From Prauserella endophytica (lineage in GTDB: Bacteria; Actinomycetota; Actinomycetes; Mycobacteriales; Pseudonocardiaceae), in assembly GCF_005146945.1 (NCBI RefSeq), contig NZ_SWMS01000017.1:90774-154773 (forward strand): a stretch of DNA of 64,000 bases. Direction: 5' to 3'. Both the position numbers and the translations under genes were made by a program. Below, piece after piece: positions 1-9,205 of this stretch (position 1 is the stretch's first letter; each line of letters opens with the position of its first letter). Under the pieces are notes generated by a model. That model did no database searches, was not told the origin of the DNA, and saw only the letters and a list, made by a program, of their open reading frames with translations.

Positions 1-2
1 CG

Positions 3-1592
3 GATACAGACCTGGGCAGCAGCGTGTTCGCGCTGCTCGAGCGGCAGGCGACGGCCTCACCGGAGGCGCCGTTCCTGGTGTTCGAGAACGAGGCGGGAGC
101 GGTGACCCGGCGCAGCTACGGAGCACAGCTTGCGCGTGCGACGGCGGTCGCGGCGCTGCTCGCCGGTCGCGGGGTCCGCGTCGGCGACCGGGTGCATCTG
201 ATGACGGCCAACCGGCCGGAGTTTCTCGACGTCCTCTTCGGATGCGCCGCGCTCGGTGCCACTGTGGTCCCGGTCAACCCGCTGTCCACCCCGGCCGAGG
301 TTGCTCAGCAGGTCGAAGACGCGCGAGCCGTCCTTTCGGTGACCGACCCAGGCGTCCGGGACGTCGTGGCCGCGGCGGCGACCGGGATCCCGGTGCTCAC
401 CGCCGAGGAGATCGCAATCGCGCCGCACGCCGCACCGCCGGCCGCGGCGCGGACCGGTGCCGGGCCTGCCGCGATCCTGTTCACCTCCGGCACCACCAGC
501 CGGCCGAAGGGCGTCCGTGTCACCCACGCCAACTACCTGCGGGTCGGTGCGGCACTGCGGGACCACCTCGGCGTCGGCCCCGACGACCGCTGGCTGGTCA
601 CCCTGCCGCTATTTCACGCCAACGCGCAGTACTACTGCCTGATGTCGGCTCTGACCGCGGGCGGTTCCGTCGCGCTGACGGCGCGCTTCTCGGCGAGCCG
701 CTGGCCCCGCCAGGCCCGCATCCTCGGCGCCACCCTGGCCAGCCTGTTCGCCGCCCCGATCCGGCTCGTGCTGGCTCGTGCCGAACCGGGCCCGGAGGAC
801 GCCCGGAACGACCTGCGGCTCGTCCTGTTCGCACAGAATCTCTCCGATGCCGAGGGAGCGGAGTTCGAGTCTCGGTTCGACGTCCCGCTCGTGCAGCTCT
901 ACGGCATGACCGAGACAGTGTTGCCGCCGTTCGTCAACCCCCTCGACGAGCGGCGCCGCCGGGACTCGATCGGCCTGCCGCTGCCGGGTGTACGCACCCG
1001 GGTCGTCGACCAGTCCGGGCATCCGGTGCCGGTCGGGACGCCGGGAGAGCTGCAGGTCGCCGGGACTCCGGGAGTCGATCTCGCCGAGGGCTACGACACG
1101 GCGCCGGGCGCAAGCGACCCCGAGGGAGTCACGCCGTTGCTGCGGGACGGCTGGCTGTGCACGGGCGACCTCGTCCGGCTCGACGAGCAGGGCATGGCCT
1201 ACTTCGTCGACCGGGCCAAGGACATGATCAAGCGGTCCGGCGAGAATGTCGCGGCGACTGAGGTGGAGCGGGTGTTGCTGGAACACCCGGACGTCGCCGA
1301 CGCCGCCGTGCACGGCATCCCGGACCCGCTGTTCGATGAGGCGATCGTCGCCCACGTCGTCACCCAGGGCGGACGGACGCCATGTCCGGACGACCTTGTC
1401 GCGTGGTGCGCGGAACGGCTCGCCCGGTTCAAGGTTCCCAGCCTGGTCGTCCTGTGCGATGACCTGCCGCGGACCTCGGTCGGGAAGGTCCGCAAGGACG
1501 TGCTCCGTACCGAGACGCTCCAGAACCGACTGTCCCAGAACCAGGGTTCGGCGCGGGTCGCCGGCGACCCGCGACAAGGAGGCTCCAGATGA
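3..1592 (+). CDS. acyl-CoA synthetase / AMP-dependent ligase, 5' end outside window
   Basis: Class I adenylate-forming enzyme that activates a carboxylic acid to an acyl-AMP and then a CoA thioester. Seen: P-loop-like FTSGTTSRPKGV, YGMTETV, GWLCTGDLVRLDEQG, hinge region DRAKDMIKRSGENVAATEVE and the C-terminal catalytic lysine motif PRTSVGKVRKD. The frame is open to the left edge, the first in-window GTG (24) has no ribosome binding site, and the N-terminus reads like the interior of a family member, so a few codons are probably missing. It overlaps the next gene by 4 bases (ATGA), so it heads or belongs to a translationally coupled catabolic operon. The acid substrate (fatty, aromatic or terpenoid) cannot be read from the sequence. 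Confidence 0.9.
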   Translation, partial: DTDLGSSVFALLERQATASPEAPFLVFENEAGAVTRRSYGAQLARATAVAALLAGRGVRVGDRVHLMTANRPEFLDVLFGCAALGATVVPVNPLSTPAEVAQQVEDARAVLSVTDPGVRDVVAAAATGIPVLTAEEIAIAPHAAPPAAARTGAGPAAILFTSGTTSRPKGVRVTHANYLRVGAALRDHLGVGPDDRWLVTLPLFHANAQYYCLMSALTAGGSVALTARFSASRWPRQARILGATLASLFAAPIRLVLARAEPGPEDARNDLRLVLFAQNLSDAEGAEFESRFDVPLVQLYGMTETVLPPFVNPLDERRRRDSIGLPLPGVRTRVVDQSGHPVPVGTPGELQVAGTPGVDLAEGYDTAPGASDPEGVTPLLRDGWLCTGDLVRLDEQGMAYFVDRAKDMIKRSGENVAATEVERVLLEHPDVADAAVHGIPDPLFDEAIVAHVVTQGGRTPCPDDLVAWCAERLARFKVPSLVVLCDDLPRTSVGKVRKDVLRTETLQNRLSQNQGSARVAGDPRQGGSR

Positions 1593-2533
1593 GATGGGTG
1601 ACCTACGAGGCTGGGGACGGGCCACGCACCGGCCTCGTCGACGGTGACACGGTGCGCGGGCTTGCCGCGGGCGTCACGCTCCTGTCGCTGCTCGGCGACG
1701 GCGGGGAACGGCTGGCCGAGGCGGGCGCGGCGGTGCGCAGGGACCCCGCCGAGGTTCGGCCGCTGCACGGGGTTCGGCTGCTCGCCCCGATTCCGCGCCC
1801 GCCCTCGATCCGCGACGGCCTGTGCTTTCTTGATCACCTACGTGGCTGTTACCGCGCGCTCGGCCGGACCGAGGACCTGCATCCGGCGTGGTCGCAGACG
1901 CCGGCCTTCTACTTCGGGAATCCGGCCGCGGTCGTCGGGCCGTACGACGACGTGCCGATCGCACCCGGGTCGAACTGGTTCGACTTCGAGCTCGAGATCG
2001 GCGCGGTCGTCGGCCGGGGCGGCCGGGACCTACACCCGGACACCGCCGAACAGCACATCGCCGGCTACATGTTCTTCAACGACTGGACCGCCCGCGACCA
2101 CCAGGTTCGCGACATGGCACAGGGCATCGGGATGGGCAAGTCGAAGGACAACGCCATCACCCTGGGACCTGCACTCGTCACCGCCGACGAGCTCGAATCG
2201 TACCGGCGTGACGGCCGGCTGGACATCGAGGTGTGCGCCGCGGTCAACGGCCGGGAGGTCGCTCGCGGCTCACTGGCCACGGCCGACTGGAGTTACGGCG
2301 AGCTGCTGGCGTTCCTGTCCAGGGGCACCGAGCTGCGACCCGGTGACGTGATCGGCTCCGGAACCATCCCCGGCGGCTGCCTGCTCGAGCACGTCGACAC
2401 CCCCGACCCGGCGGTCTTCACCGGCTGGCTGACCCCTGGGGACACCGTCGTGCTGTCCGCACCCGCACTGGGTGAGACCCGTCAGACCGTCCGGCCCGCC
2501 GAGCCGGTGACACCCCTGCGGACCGGGTTCTGA
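1589..2533 (+). CDS. fumarylacetoacetate hydrolase (FAH) family protein
   Basis: 314 aa. FAH-fold hydrolases/decarboxylases cleave C-C bonds in beta-diketo acids or hydrate/decarboxylate enol acids, usually late in aromatic-compound breakdown. Seen: the metal-binding acidic pair in FDFELEIGAVVG, the third acidic ligand in FFNDWTARDHQ, and a KSKDNAITLGP segment matching the usual K-S-x-D...GP block. The N-terminal lid domain (about residues 1-110) is present. Start chosen at the ATG overlapping the preceding stop, with AAGGAGG 8 bases upstream. Position between a CoA ligase and a P450 suggests a ring or side-chain cleavage product as substrate; the exact reaction is unknown. Confidence 0.88.
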   Translation: MRWVTYEAGDGPRTGLVDGDTVRGLAAGVTLLSLLGDGGERLAEAGAAVRRDPAEVRPLHGVRLLAPIPRPPSIRDGLCFLDHLRGCYRALGRTEDLHPAWSQTPAFYFGNPAAVVGPYDDVPIAPGSNWFDFELEIGAVVGRGGRDLHPDTAEQHIAGYMFFNDWTARDHQVRDMAQGIGMGKSKDNAITLGPALVTADELESYRRDGRLDIEVCAAVNGREVARGSLATADWSYGELLAFLSRGTELRPGDVIGSGTIPGGCLLEHVDTPDPAVFTGWLTPGDTVVLSAPALGETRQTVRPAEPVTPLRTGF

Positions 2534-2568
2534 GCCCGTTCCCCGACGTCCCCAACGAGGAGGACACT

Positions 2569-3816
2569 ATGTCCGCAATCTCGCCACCGCCCGCCGATCC
2601 CACGTCGAACCTCGTCGAGTCGCTGTTCGTCGGGCAAGTCGCCGACCCGTACCCGGTCTACGCCGAGCTCCGTGAGACCGGGGACGGGATCCACTGGTCG
2701 GACACGCTGCACGCCTATGTCGTCACACGCTACGACGACGTCCGGCGAATCGGCGCCGACCCGAAGACCTACTCCAGCGACGTCTTCTACGACTCCGCGC
2801 CGAGCACACACGACCCGGACAACCCCGAGCACCTGCGCTTCCTCGACGCGGCATCGCGGCTGTTCATGTTCGCCGACCCGCCGGTCCACACCCGCATCCG
2901 CTCAACGTTCCGCCACGCCTTCACCGTGCAGGGGGTGCAACGGTGGCGGCCGCTCGTCGAGCGGGTCACCGCGGAGCTCATCGAGCGCTACCCGCGCGGC
3001 GAGGAATTCGACATCATGCCCGGCTTCGCTGCGGACGTACCGGTCGCGGTGATCGCGGCGATCCTCGGCGTACCGGACGAGATGCGGCCCCGGTTCCGCG
3101 AGTGGTCCTATGCCTACGCCTCGACGTTCGACCCGGTTGTCCAGGGGGAACGGCGGGACCGGGCGATCGCGACATCGCTGGAGCTGTTCGATTACCTCGG
3201 GGAACTGGTGACCGCCCGCCGGGCGGAACCCCGCGACGATCTGATCAGCACGCTCGTGCACACCGAGACGATCAGCGGTGACACCCTCAGCGACATCGAG
3301 CTGCTCGCCCAGCTCGCGCTGCTCCTGGTCGCCGGCAACGAGACGACGACGACGCTGATCGGGTCGGGACTGACCCTGCTGTTCGACAACCCCGACGTCC
3401 ACCACCGGGTGCGGACGGACCCCTCGCTGCTCCCAGCGGCGATCGAGGAGATGCTGCGCATCGACCCGCCGCTGCACCTGGTGATCCGGAAGACGACCAC
3501 CGATGTCCGGCTCGGCGAACACACGCTGCCCGCCGGCACGCTGCTGTTCCCCAGCCCCGCCGCGGCCGACCGCGACCCGCGCCGGTTCGAGCGCCCCGAC
3601 ACCTTCCTGCTGCCGCGTGAGGACAACAAGCACCTGGCCTTCTTCCACGGGGTGCACTTCTGCGTCGGGGCCCCGCTCGCCCGCCTGGAAGGACAGGTCG
3701 TGTTCGAAAGCATCGTGCGCGACTTCCCGGACGTCCGTCCCGGCGCCACGCCAGCCGTGCGACGCACGACGAACTCGGTCGCTCGCGGCTGGGAGACCAG
3801 GCCGGTGATCCTGTGA
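2569..3816 (+). CDS. cytochrome P450
   Basis: 415 aa, the usual length for a soluble bacterial class I P450, which hydroxylates or demethylates a small hydrophobic substrate using electrons from a ferredoxin. Seen: I-helix oxygen-binding AGNETTTT near residue 255, K-helix E-M-L-R at 294-297, and the heme-ligand loop FFHGVHFCVGAPLAR with Cys at about 365. The loop starts FFHG instead of the canonical FGxG, a common variant. ATG preceded by GAGGAGG. The ferredoxin gene overlaps its stop by 4 bases, so the redox partner is co-translated. CYP family cannot be assigned by eye. Confidence 0.95.
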   Translation: MSAISPPPADPTSNLVESLFVGQVADPYPVYAELRETGDGIHWSDTLHAYVVTRYDDVRRIGADPKTYSSDVFYDSAPSTHDPDNPEHLRFLDAASRLFMFADPPVHTRIRSTFRHAFTVQGVQRWRPLVERVTAELIERYPRGEEFDIMPGFAADVPVAVIAAILGVPDEMRPRFREWSYAYASTFDPVVQGERRDRAIATSLELFDYLGELVTARRAEPRDDLISTLVHTETISGDTLSDIELLAQLALLLVAGNETTTTLIGSGLTLLFDNPDVHHRVRTDPSLLPAAIEEMLRIDPPLHLVIRKTTTDVRLGEHTLPAGTLLFPSPAAADRDPRRFERPDTFLLPREDNKHLAFFHGVHFCVGAPLARLEGQVVFESIVRDFPDVRPGATPAVRRTTNSVARGWETRPVIL

Positions 3817-4034
3817 CCGAGCCACACGTCGTCGTCCATCCAGAGCACTGCGCGGGCAGCGAGGCCTGTCTGAGGGTCGCTCCCGATGTGTTCGCCCTCG
3901 ACGCCGACGGCCGGGTCGAGTTGCGCGACGCCCGGCCGGGGACGGCCCGGCTCGACGAGGTGATCGAAGCCCGCGATGCCTGCCCGCTCGCCGTGATCGA
4001 GGTGCTCGACGAGCACGGAGACCCACTCGACTGA
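3813..4034 (+). CDS. P450-associated ferredoxin, 3Fe-4S type
   Basis: 73 aa single-cluster ferredoxin that passes electrons to the P450 just upstream (GTGA overlap). Cluster ligands are Cys13, Cys19 and Cys57 in CAGSEAC...ACP. The central position of the C-x2-X-x2-C motif, which would carry a fourth cysteine in a 4Fe-4S protein, is Ser16, so a 3Fe-4S cluster is expected. This position varies in actinobacterial P450 ferredoxins. No ferredoxin reductase is encoded nearby, so a housekeeping reductase is presumably used. Confidence 0.92.
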   Translation: MTEPHVVVHPEHCAGSEACLRVAPDVFALDADGRVELRDARPGTARLDEVIEARDACPLAVIEVLDEHGDPLD

Positions 4035-4050
4035 GACGTACGGAGAGACC

Positions 4051-5694
4051 ATGACAACCAGCCCCCACACGGTCCCCCCGGCCGTGGCGGAGCTCATCGC
4101 GGCCTACGGCGCACCGGATGCTGACGCGACACACCTGCTGTGCCGCAGGCACCCGCCCGACGCGGTCGCATTCACCGTCGTCGACCCCGACCTGACCAGC
4201 ACGAACCTCACCTTCGGGGAGCTGGACGATGCCGCAGGCCGGCTGGCCGGCGGCCTGGCCCGGCTCGGCGTCTCGGCCGGTGACCGAGTCGCGACACTGA
4301 TGGGCCGCTCCGCCGAGCTGGTCACCACGCTGCTGGCGATCTGGCGGCTCGGAGCGGTCCACGTGCCACTGTTCACCGCGTTCGCGCCGCCCGCGATCGC
4401 GCTGCGAACCGCCGCGAGCGGGGCCCGGTTCGTGGTCGCCGACCCGGACCAACGGGCCAAGCTCGACGGGAGCACCGGTGTCATCGTGACCACTGGACCG
4501 GTGTCCGGCAGCGACACGGCGTGGGCGGACCTGCTCGTCGCACCGCCCGCCGAGCCGGTCCCCGTCGGCGGTGCCGGCATCCTGATCGAGCTGTTCACCT
4601 CCGGCACCACGGGCACACCGAAGGCGGTCCCGGTTCCGATCCGGGCTCTGGCCGCGATGCATGTCTACCAGGACTACGCGCTGCGCCACACCGACGACGA
4701 CGTGTTCTGGAACGCCGCCGACCCCGGCTGGGCCTACGGCCTCTACCACGCGATTCTCGGGCCGCTCGCCACCGGCCGCCGCAGCCTGCTGCTGCGATCT
4801 GGGTTCTCCCCGGAACTCACCTGGAACGTGCTCGCCCGGTTCGGCGTCACCAACTTCGCCGCAGGCCCGACCGTTTACCGAGCGTTACGCTCGGCCGGGC
4901 TGACGGTGCCGGACGGGCTGCGCCTGCGACGCTGCTCGTCGGCCGGCGAACCGCTGACCCCGGACATCGTCGAGTGGGCCGAGCGCGAGCTCGGGCTGCC
5001 CGTCCGCGACCACTACGGCCAGACCGAGACCGGCATGATGGTCGCCGACGCCTGGCACCCCGACCTCGTCAGCGCCCCGGTGCCCGGCTCCATGGGCCGC
5101 CCCCTGCCAGGCTGGACGGTCGACATCCTCGACCTCGAGCACGACGTCCCCGTTCCAGCCGGACGGACCGGCCGGGTCGCGGTCGACATCACCCGCAGCC
5201 CACTCATGCCCTTCACCGGCTACCGCGACACCGGGCGGGCAGGCGTCCCCGACCGCACGGCCGAGCGGTTCACTGCCGACGGCCGCTGGTACCTCACCGG
5301 GGATGTCGCGACCCGGGCCGAGGACGGCCGGCTGATCTTCGGCTCCCGCGACGACGACATCATCCTCATGGCCGGCTACCGGATCGGACCGTTCGAGGTG
5401 GAAAGTGTGCTGGCCCGCCATCCCGCGGTGCTCGAAGCCGCCGTCGTGGGGGAGCCGGACGAGCTACGCGGTGAGGTCCTCGTAGCGCACGTCGTGCTGC
5501 GGGACGGAGCCGAGGCTGGAGAGACCCTCACCACGGAACTGCGGCAGCTGGTGCGGAGCGAGCTCGGCGCCCACCTGTACCCGCGCCGGGTATACGCCAC
5601 CGATGCCCTCCCTCGCACCCCCAGCGGGAAGATCCAGCGCTACCAGCTGCGCCGCACCGCCATCCCGACAGCCACCGGAAAGGAACGCCCGTGA
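4051..5694 (+). CDS. acyl-CoA synthetase (acetyl/medium-chain type)
   Basis: 547 aa adenylate-forming ligase, different in type from the one at the left edge. Seen: LFTSGTTGTPKAVPVP, AADPGWAYGLYH (typical of ACSM-like medium-chain/acetyl-CoA synthetases), DHYGQTETGMM, GRWYLTGDVATRAEDGRL, RDDDIILMAGYRIGPFEVE and the C-terminal LPRTPSGKIQRYQLR with the catalytic lysine. ATG is preceded by GGAGAG; 16 bases separate it from the ferredoxin stop. A second ligase in the operon suggests a pathway yielding two activatable acids, for example a parent acid and a cleavage product; that is inference. Confidence 0.9.
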   Translation: MTTSPHTVPPAVAELIAAYGAPDADATHLLCRRHPPDAVAFTVVDPDLTSTNLTFGELDDAAGRLAGGLARLGVSAGDRVATLMGRSAELVTTLLAIWRLGAVHVPLFTAFAPPAIALRTAASGARFVVADPDQRAKLDGSTGVIVTTGPVSGSDTAWADLLVAPPAEPVPVGGAGILIELFTSGTTGTPKAVPVPIRALAAMHVYQDYALRHTDDDVFWNAADPGWAYGLYHAILGPLATGRRSLLLRSGFSPELTWNVLARFGVTNFAAGPTVYRALRSAGLTVPDGLRLRRCSSAGEPLTPDIVEWAERELGLPVRDHYGQTETGMMVADAWHPDLVSAPVPGSMGRPLPGWTVDILDLEHDVPVPAGRTGRVAVDITRSPLMPFTGYRDTGRAGVPDRTAERFTADGRWYLTGDVATRAEDGRLIFGSRDDDIILMAGYRIGPFEVESVLARHPAVLEAAVVGEPDELRGEVLVAHVVLRDGAEAGETLTTELRQLVRSELGAHLYPRRVYATDALPRTPSGKIQRYQLRRTAIPTATGKERP

Positions 5695-6665
5695 GCGCAC
5701 TCGACTACCGAAAAGGCCTCCACGACCTCGGACAGGGCTGCCACGCCTGGCTGCAGCCAGACGGTAGCTGGGGCTGGAGCAACGCCGGGATCGTCACCGG
5801 CTCCGGTACCTCTCTCCTGGTCGACACCTTGTTCGACCTCGCACTGACCCGCGAAATGCTCGACGGAATCGAGCCGGTCGTCACCGGCCACCCGCTGCAG
5901 ACCCTGGTGAACACCCACTCCGACCCGGACCACACCTTCGGCAACGAGCTGCTGGCCGCGCGCGGCGTGGAGATCATCGCCTCCGAGGCGGCGGCCGAAC
6001 TGATGACCCAGGAGGCTGCCGACGCCATCATGGCCGTCAAGCGAGCGGACGGGCCGCTCGGGGACTTCGCCCGGCACGTGTTCGGCCCGTTCGACTTGGA
6101 GGGCATTACCGCGACCGGCCCCGATCGGACGTTCACCGGCGAGGAGAGCATCGACGTCGGCGGACGGGAGGTCCGACTGATCCAGGTCGGACCGGCGCAC
6201 ACCCCCGGCGACGCGCTCGTGCACGTCCCCGACGCGCGCCTGCTCTACGCCGGCGACATCGTGTTCGTCGGCGGGACCCCGATCGCATGGGCCGGGCCCA
6301 TCGAACGGTGGATTGCGGCGCTCGACCTGATCCTGAACATGGACGTCACGACCGTCGTCCCCGGCCATGGCCCCGTCAGCGGCAAGACAGAGGTGGCCCG
6401 GATGCGCGAGTACCTGGTTTTCGTCGAGGAGGAGGCGCGCCGACGTTACGAGGAGGGGCTCGACGTCGACGCCGCGATCGACTCAATCGACCTCGGTGAG
6501 TTCGCCGAGCTCCCCGAGTCCGGGCGACTCGCGCAGAACGTGCTCAACGTCTACCAGCAGCTCGACCCCACCGTGCCGCGTCCGGACCGGCTGCACGTGT
6601 TGACGAAGATCGCGGTGCTCGAGGGGTTCCCTGACGTCGCCCCCGCCACGGGCCGGCAGGCCTGA
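5691..6665 (+). CDS. MBL-fold metallo-hydrolase with altered HxHxDH motif
   Basis: 324 aa. Metallo-beta-lactamase-fold hydrolase, generally a thioester, lactone or phosphoester hydrolase using two metals. Seen: NTHSDPDHTFGN in place of HxHxDH (second His is Asp), the distal His in GPAHTPGDALVH, Asp in LLYAGDIVFVGG and His in VVPGHGPVSG. GTG start overlaps the ligase stop (GTGA), with GGAAAGGA upstream. Last gene of the catabolic operon. It may hydrolyse a CoA thioester or a lactone; neither is proven. The C-terminal 90 residues are charged and helical. Confidence 0.85.
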   Translation: MSALDYRKGLHDLGQGCHAWLQPDGSWGWSNAGIVTGSGTSLLVDTLFDLALTREMLDGIEPVVTGHPLQTLVNTHSDPDHTFGNELLAARGVEIIASEAAAELMTQEAADAIMAVKRADGPLGDFARHVFGPFDLEGITATGPDRTFTGEESIDVGGREVRLIQVGPAHTPGDALVHVPDARLLYAGDIVFVGGTPIAWAGPIERWIAALDLILNMDVTTVVPGHGPVSGKTEVARMREYLVFVEEEARRRYEEGLDVDAAIDSIDLGEFAELPESGRLAQNVLNVYQQLDPTVPRPDRLHVLTKIAVLEGFPDVAPATGRQA

Positions 6666-6676
6666 CTGACCTCACC

Positions 6677-7702
6677 TCAACCCCCGGCAGGGGTCGAGGG
6701 CGAGTGGGGCGGCCCGAGGAGCCTGAGGCCTTCCTGTTCCGCCAAGGCGGCCGCCGCGGCCCGTGAGCCGACGTGCAGCTTGCCGAGGATGCGTTCGACG
6801 TGGTGGGCGACTGTCCGCTCGCTGAGGTGGAACCGCCGGGCGATGGCGAGGTTGGAGTGACCGTCGCAGATCTTGTCGAGGATCTCCAGCTGGCGGTGGC
6901 TCAACCCGTGCGGCGCCGCGACCCGGTTTGTCGACACGGTCACGCCCGCGCGCACCTGCCTGACCCGGACGTGGTGCCATGCCCCGGTGCGGTCCAGCCA
7001 GTGATACGACCGGTCCGGGGCGTGCGTGCCGTCGGCGGCGACGACGGCACGCAGCGCTTCCAGCAGGGCCGTTCCCTCCTCGGGTGCTCGCCCGTCGACG
7101 GGCTGGGCGCTCCCGTCGCGGCGGATGAGCGTCACGTTCTCCGCGTCCGGGAGCAGAGCCGCCGGTGAGCCTGGGAACGCTGGCATCTCCTGGCACGCGG
7201 CGAGGAGCGTGTGGCAGCGGTGCAACAGGCGCATCGCCGCGGCGGAGGGCAGGCAGCGGGCTTCGGTGCTCATGTGGAGATCGCCGACGTACCGTCCCCT
7301 TCTGGTGACCAGCCGCAGCGAGACGCCGCCGCGATATCCCTCCGGCAGCAGGAACTCGCGAGCCGTGCACGTGGTCGCGTAGTCGAACTCCAGGTCCTGC
7401 CAGGAGCGCAGGGGCCGCGCGCGGTCGGCGGCGATGGCCCGGTACGCGGGATCGTCGCGGTGGAAGGCGTTCGAGACGACGTGGTCGACGATCTGGGGCG
7501 AGTAGCCGCGCACCGCCGCGACGCGGTGCCGGCCGGCCTGCCGGTCCCATCGGGTGATGATCCCGGCAGGCGCCTCACCGAGCGTGGTGAGCAGTTGGAG
7601 CAGCCTCGGCGCCGGGTCCGCCCCCGCCCGCGTCTCGGCGGCGATCTCCGCGAGCTCCAGCCCGAACTCCTCGCTTCGCGTCTCGTCGGTCGATGCACTC
7701 AC
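6677..7702 (-). CDS. LuxR-type transcriptional regulator with GAF-like sensor
   Basis: 341 aa from the GTG at 7702, which has GGGGAGG 5 bases upstream; an earlier GTG at 7765 lacks a binding site. The C-terminal helix-turn-helix (about 265-330) shows GLSHRQLEILDKICDG and LSERTVAHHVERILGKLHV, the NarL/LuxR pattern. Residues about 15-190 look like a GAF-type ligand domain (GIITRWDRQAGRHRVAAVRG, DYATTCTAREF). It converges on the catabolic operon and lies directly downstream of the amidase on the same strand, so it could control either; the inducer is unknown. Confidence 0.82.
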   Translation of the reverse strand: MSASTDETRSEEFGLELAEIAAETRAGADPAPRLLQLLTTLGEAPAGIITRWDRQAGRHRVAAVRGYSPQIVDHVVSNAFHRDDPAYRAIAADRARPLRSWQDLEFDYATTCTAREFLLPEGYRGGVSLRLVTRRGRYVGDLHMSTEARCLPSAAAMRLLHRCHTLLAACQEMPAFPGSPAALLPDAENVTLIRRDGSAQPVDGRAPEEGTALLEALRAVVAADGTHAPDRSYHWLDRTGAWHHVRVRQVRAGVTVSTNRVAAPHGLSHRQLEILDKICDGHSNLAIARRFHLSERTVAHHVERILGKLHVGSRAAAAALAEQEGLRLLGPPHSPSTPAGG

Positions 7703-7768
7703 GGCTACCTCCCCGGGGATGTCGAAGTCTCCCCCGGGTTGCGCCCCCGCGACAAGACGGGCCACGCA

Positions 7769-9205
7769 TCAAGCGGCCGCGTGCACGCCGGGTCGCCGCC
7801 CGTTCCAGGGCCGCGCCCGTTCGAGCTGACCGGCGAGGGCCAGCAGCGTCGACTCCTCGCACAGGTCGGCCGCGAGCTGGACGCCGATCGGCAGGCCGCC
7901 GGAGGTCGCACCGAGCGGGAGGCTGATCGCAGGCGCGCCAGTGAGGTTGAACAGCGGAGTGAACGACACGACGTCGAAAATCCTTCGGGTCCATTCCTCG
8001 TGGCCGAGCGCGCTGTCGTCGGCGTCGAGATACCCGAGCGGAAGGGGTGGCGTGTTCGTCGTGGGGGTCAGCAGGACGTCGTAGCGAGTGTGGAACTCGC
8101 CGAGCACCCTGCTGATCCCGTTGACGATCGAGAACGCCTCGCCCAGCTGCAGCACGCTCAACCTCCGCCCGTACTCGTATCCGGCGAGCACGCTGGCCTC
8201 GAGCGTGTCGGGGCCGGGTGCGAGCCCGGACAACGCGCTCGTGGCGTGCACGGACTCGGCGACGAAGCCCGCCCACAGGCGGCAGTTGGCGGTCAGGAAC
8301 TCCTCCCAGTCGAAGCGAGGGCCCGCCGCCTCGACCCGGTGTCCCAGCTCCTCCAGCGTCCTGGCGACCCCCTCGACCACCGCGACGACCTCCGGATCCA
8401 CCTCCGTGCCCGCCCACGACTCGGTCTGCACGGCGATGGTGAGCGGGGTGGGATCGCGCTCGAGCTCGGCGGCGAACGGCCGGACCGGATCCGGCAGCCG
8501 GTACTTCTCCCCAGGCACCCACCCGGCGACCTCGTCCAGCAGCGCCGCGCTGTCCCGCACGGTCCTGGTCACGACGAACTCCGCCGCGCACCCGTACAGT
8601 GCCTCCTGGAAGTCCGGCGCGAGCGGGACCCGGCCGCGTGTGGGCTTGAGCCCAACGAGGCCGTTGAAGGCGGCGGGGATGCGAATCGATCCGCCGCCGT
8701 CGTTCGCGTGGGCGACAGGCACCGCGCCTGCGGCGACGAGGGCGCCGGATCCACCGCTCGACCCACCCGCGGACCGGGTCACGTCCCACGGGTTGCGGGT
8801 CGGGCCGTGCACGACGGGCTCGGTGTTCGCGTTGTAGCCCATCTCCGGTGTCGTGGTCAGTACCGTGGTGGCCAGGCCTGCCCGCCGGAACCGGGACATG
8901 AGCTCGGTGTCGTGCGGAAAGGTCACGCCCTTCTCGCCGGTCAGGCGGCTGCCCATGCGGGTCGGCAGCCCGGCGGCGTGGCACACGAGGTCCTTCAGGC
9001 CGAAAGGCACGCCACCGAACACGCCCGCCGCCTCGTAGGCGAGAGGTTCCGGCCACGGCCCTTCGGCGACGCCACCGATCCGCGGCCGGACCTTCTCGAT
9101 GGCCGCGCTCGCCGCCGCGTGCACCTCCTGGGCGGACACGTCGCCGGACCTGATGAGCTCGGCGAGCCCGGTCGCGTCGTGCGCTGCATAGTCCTCGATG
9201 TTCAT
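7769..9205 (-). CDS. amidase (amidase-signature family)
   Basis: 478 aa from the ATG at 9205, with GAGGAG 7 bases upstream (the open frame runs further but upstream residues are not amidase-like). Hydrolyses carboxylic amides through a Ser-cisSer-Lys triad: Lys71 in GLKDLV, cis-Ser149 in AGGSSGGS and nucleophile Ser173 in [10 protein letters not shown], with the expected 24-residue spacing. Cytoplasmic; no signal peptide. The regulator gene follows after 66 bases on the same strand. Substrate not predictable. Confidence 0.92.
   Translation of the reverse strand: MNIEDYAAHDATGLAELIRSGDVSAQEVHAAASAAIEKVRPRIGGVAEGPWPEPLAYEAAGVFGGVPFGLKDLVCHAAGLPTRMGSRLTGEKGVTFPHDTELMSRFRRAGLATTVLTTTPEMGYNANTEPVVHGPTRNPWDVTRSAGGSSGGSGALVAAGAVPVAHANDGGGSIRIPAAFNGLVGLKPTRGRVPLAPDFQEALYGCAAEFVVTRTVRDSAALLDEVAGWVPGEKYRLPDPVRPFAAELERDPTPLTIAVQTESWAGTEVDPEVVAVVEGVARTLEELGHRVEAAGPRFDWEEFLTANCRLWAGFVAESVHATSALSGLAPGPDTLEASVLAGYEYGRRLSVLQLGEAFSIVNGISRVLGEFHTRYDVLLTPTTNTPPLPLGYLDADDSALGHEEWTRRIFDVVSFTPLFNLTGAPAISLPLGATSGGLPIGVQLAADLCEESTLLALAGQLERARPWNGRRPGVHAAA

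Noticed and set aside
1..9205. Natural-product biosynthetic cluster around the P450
   Set aside because: No polyketide, peptide synthetase or terpene synthase core; the gene set reads as catabolic.
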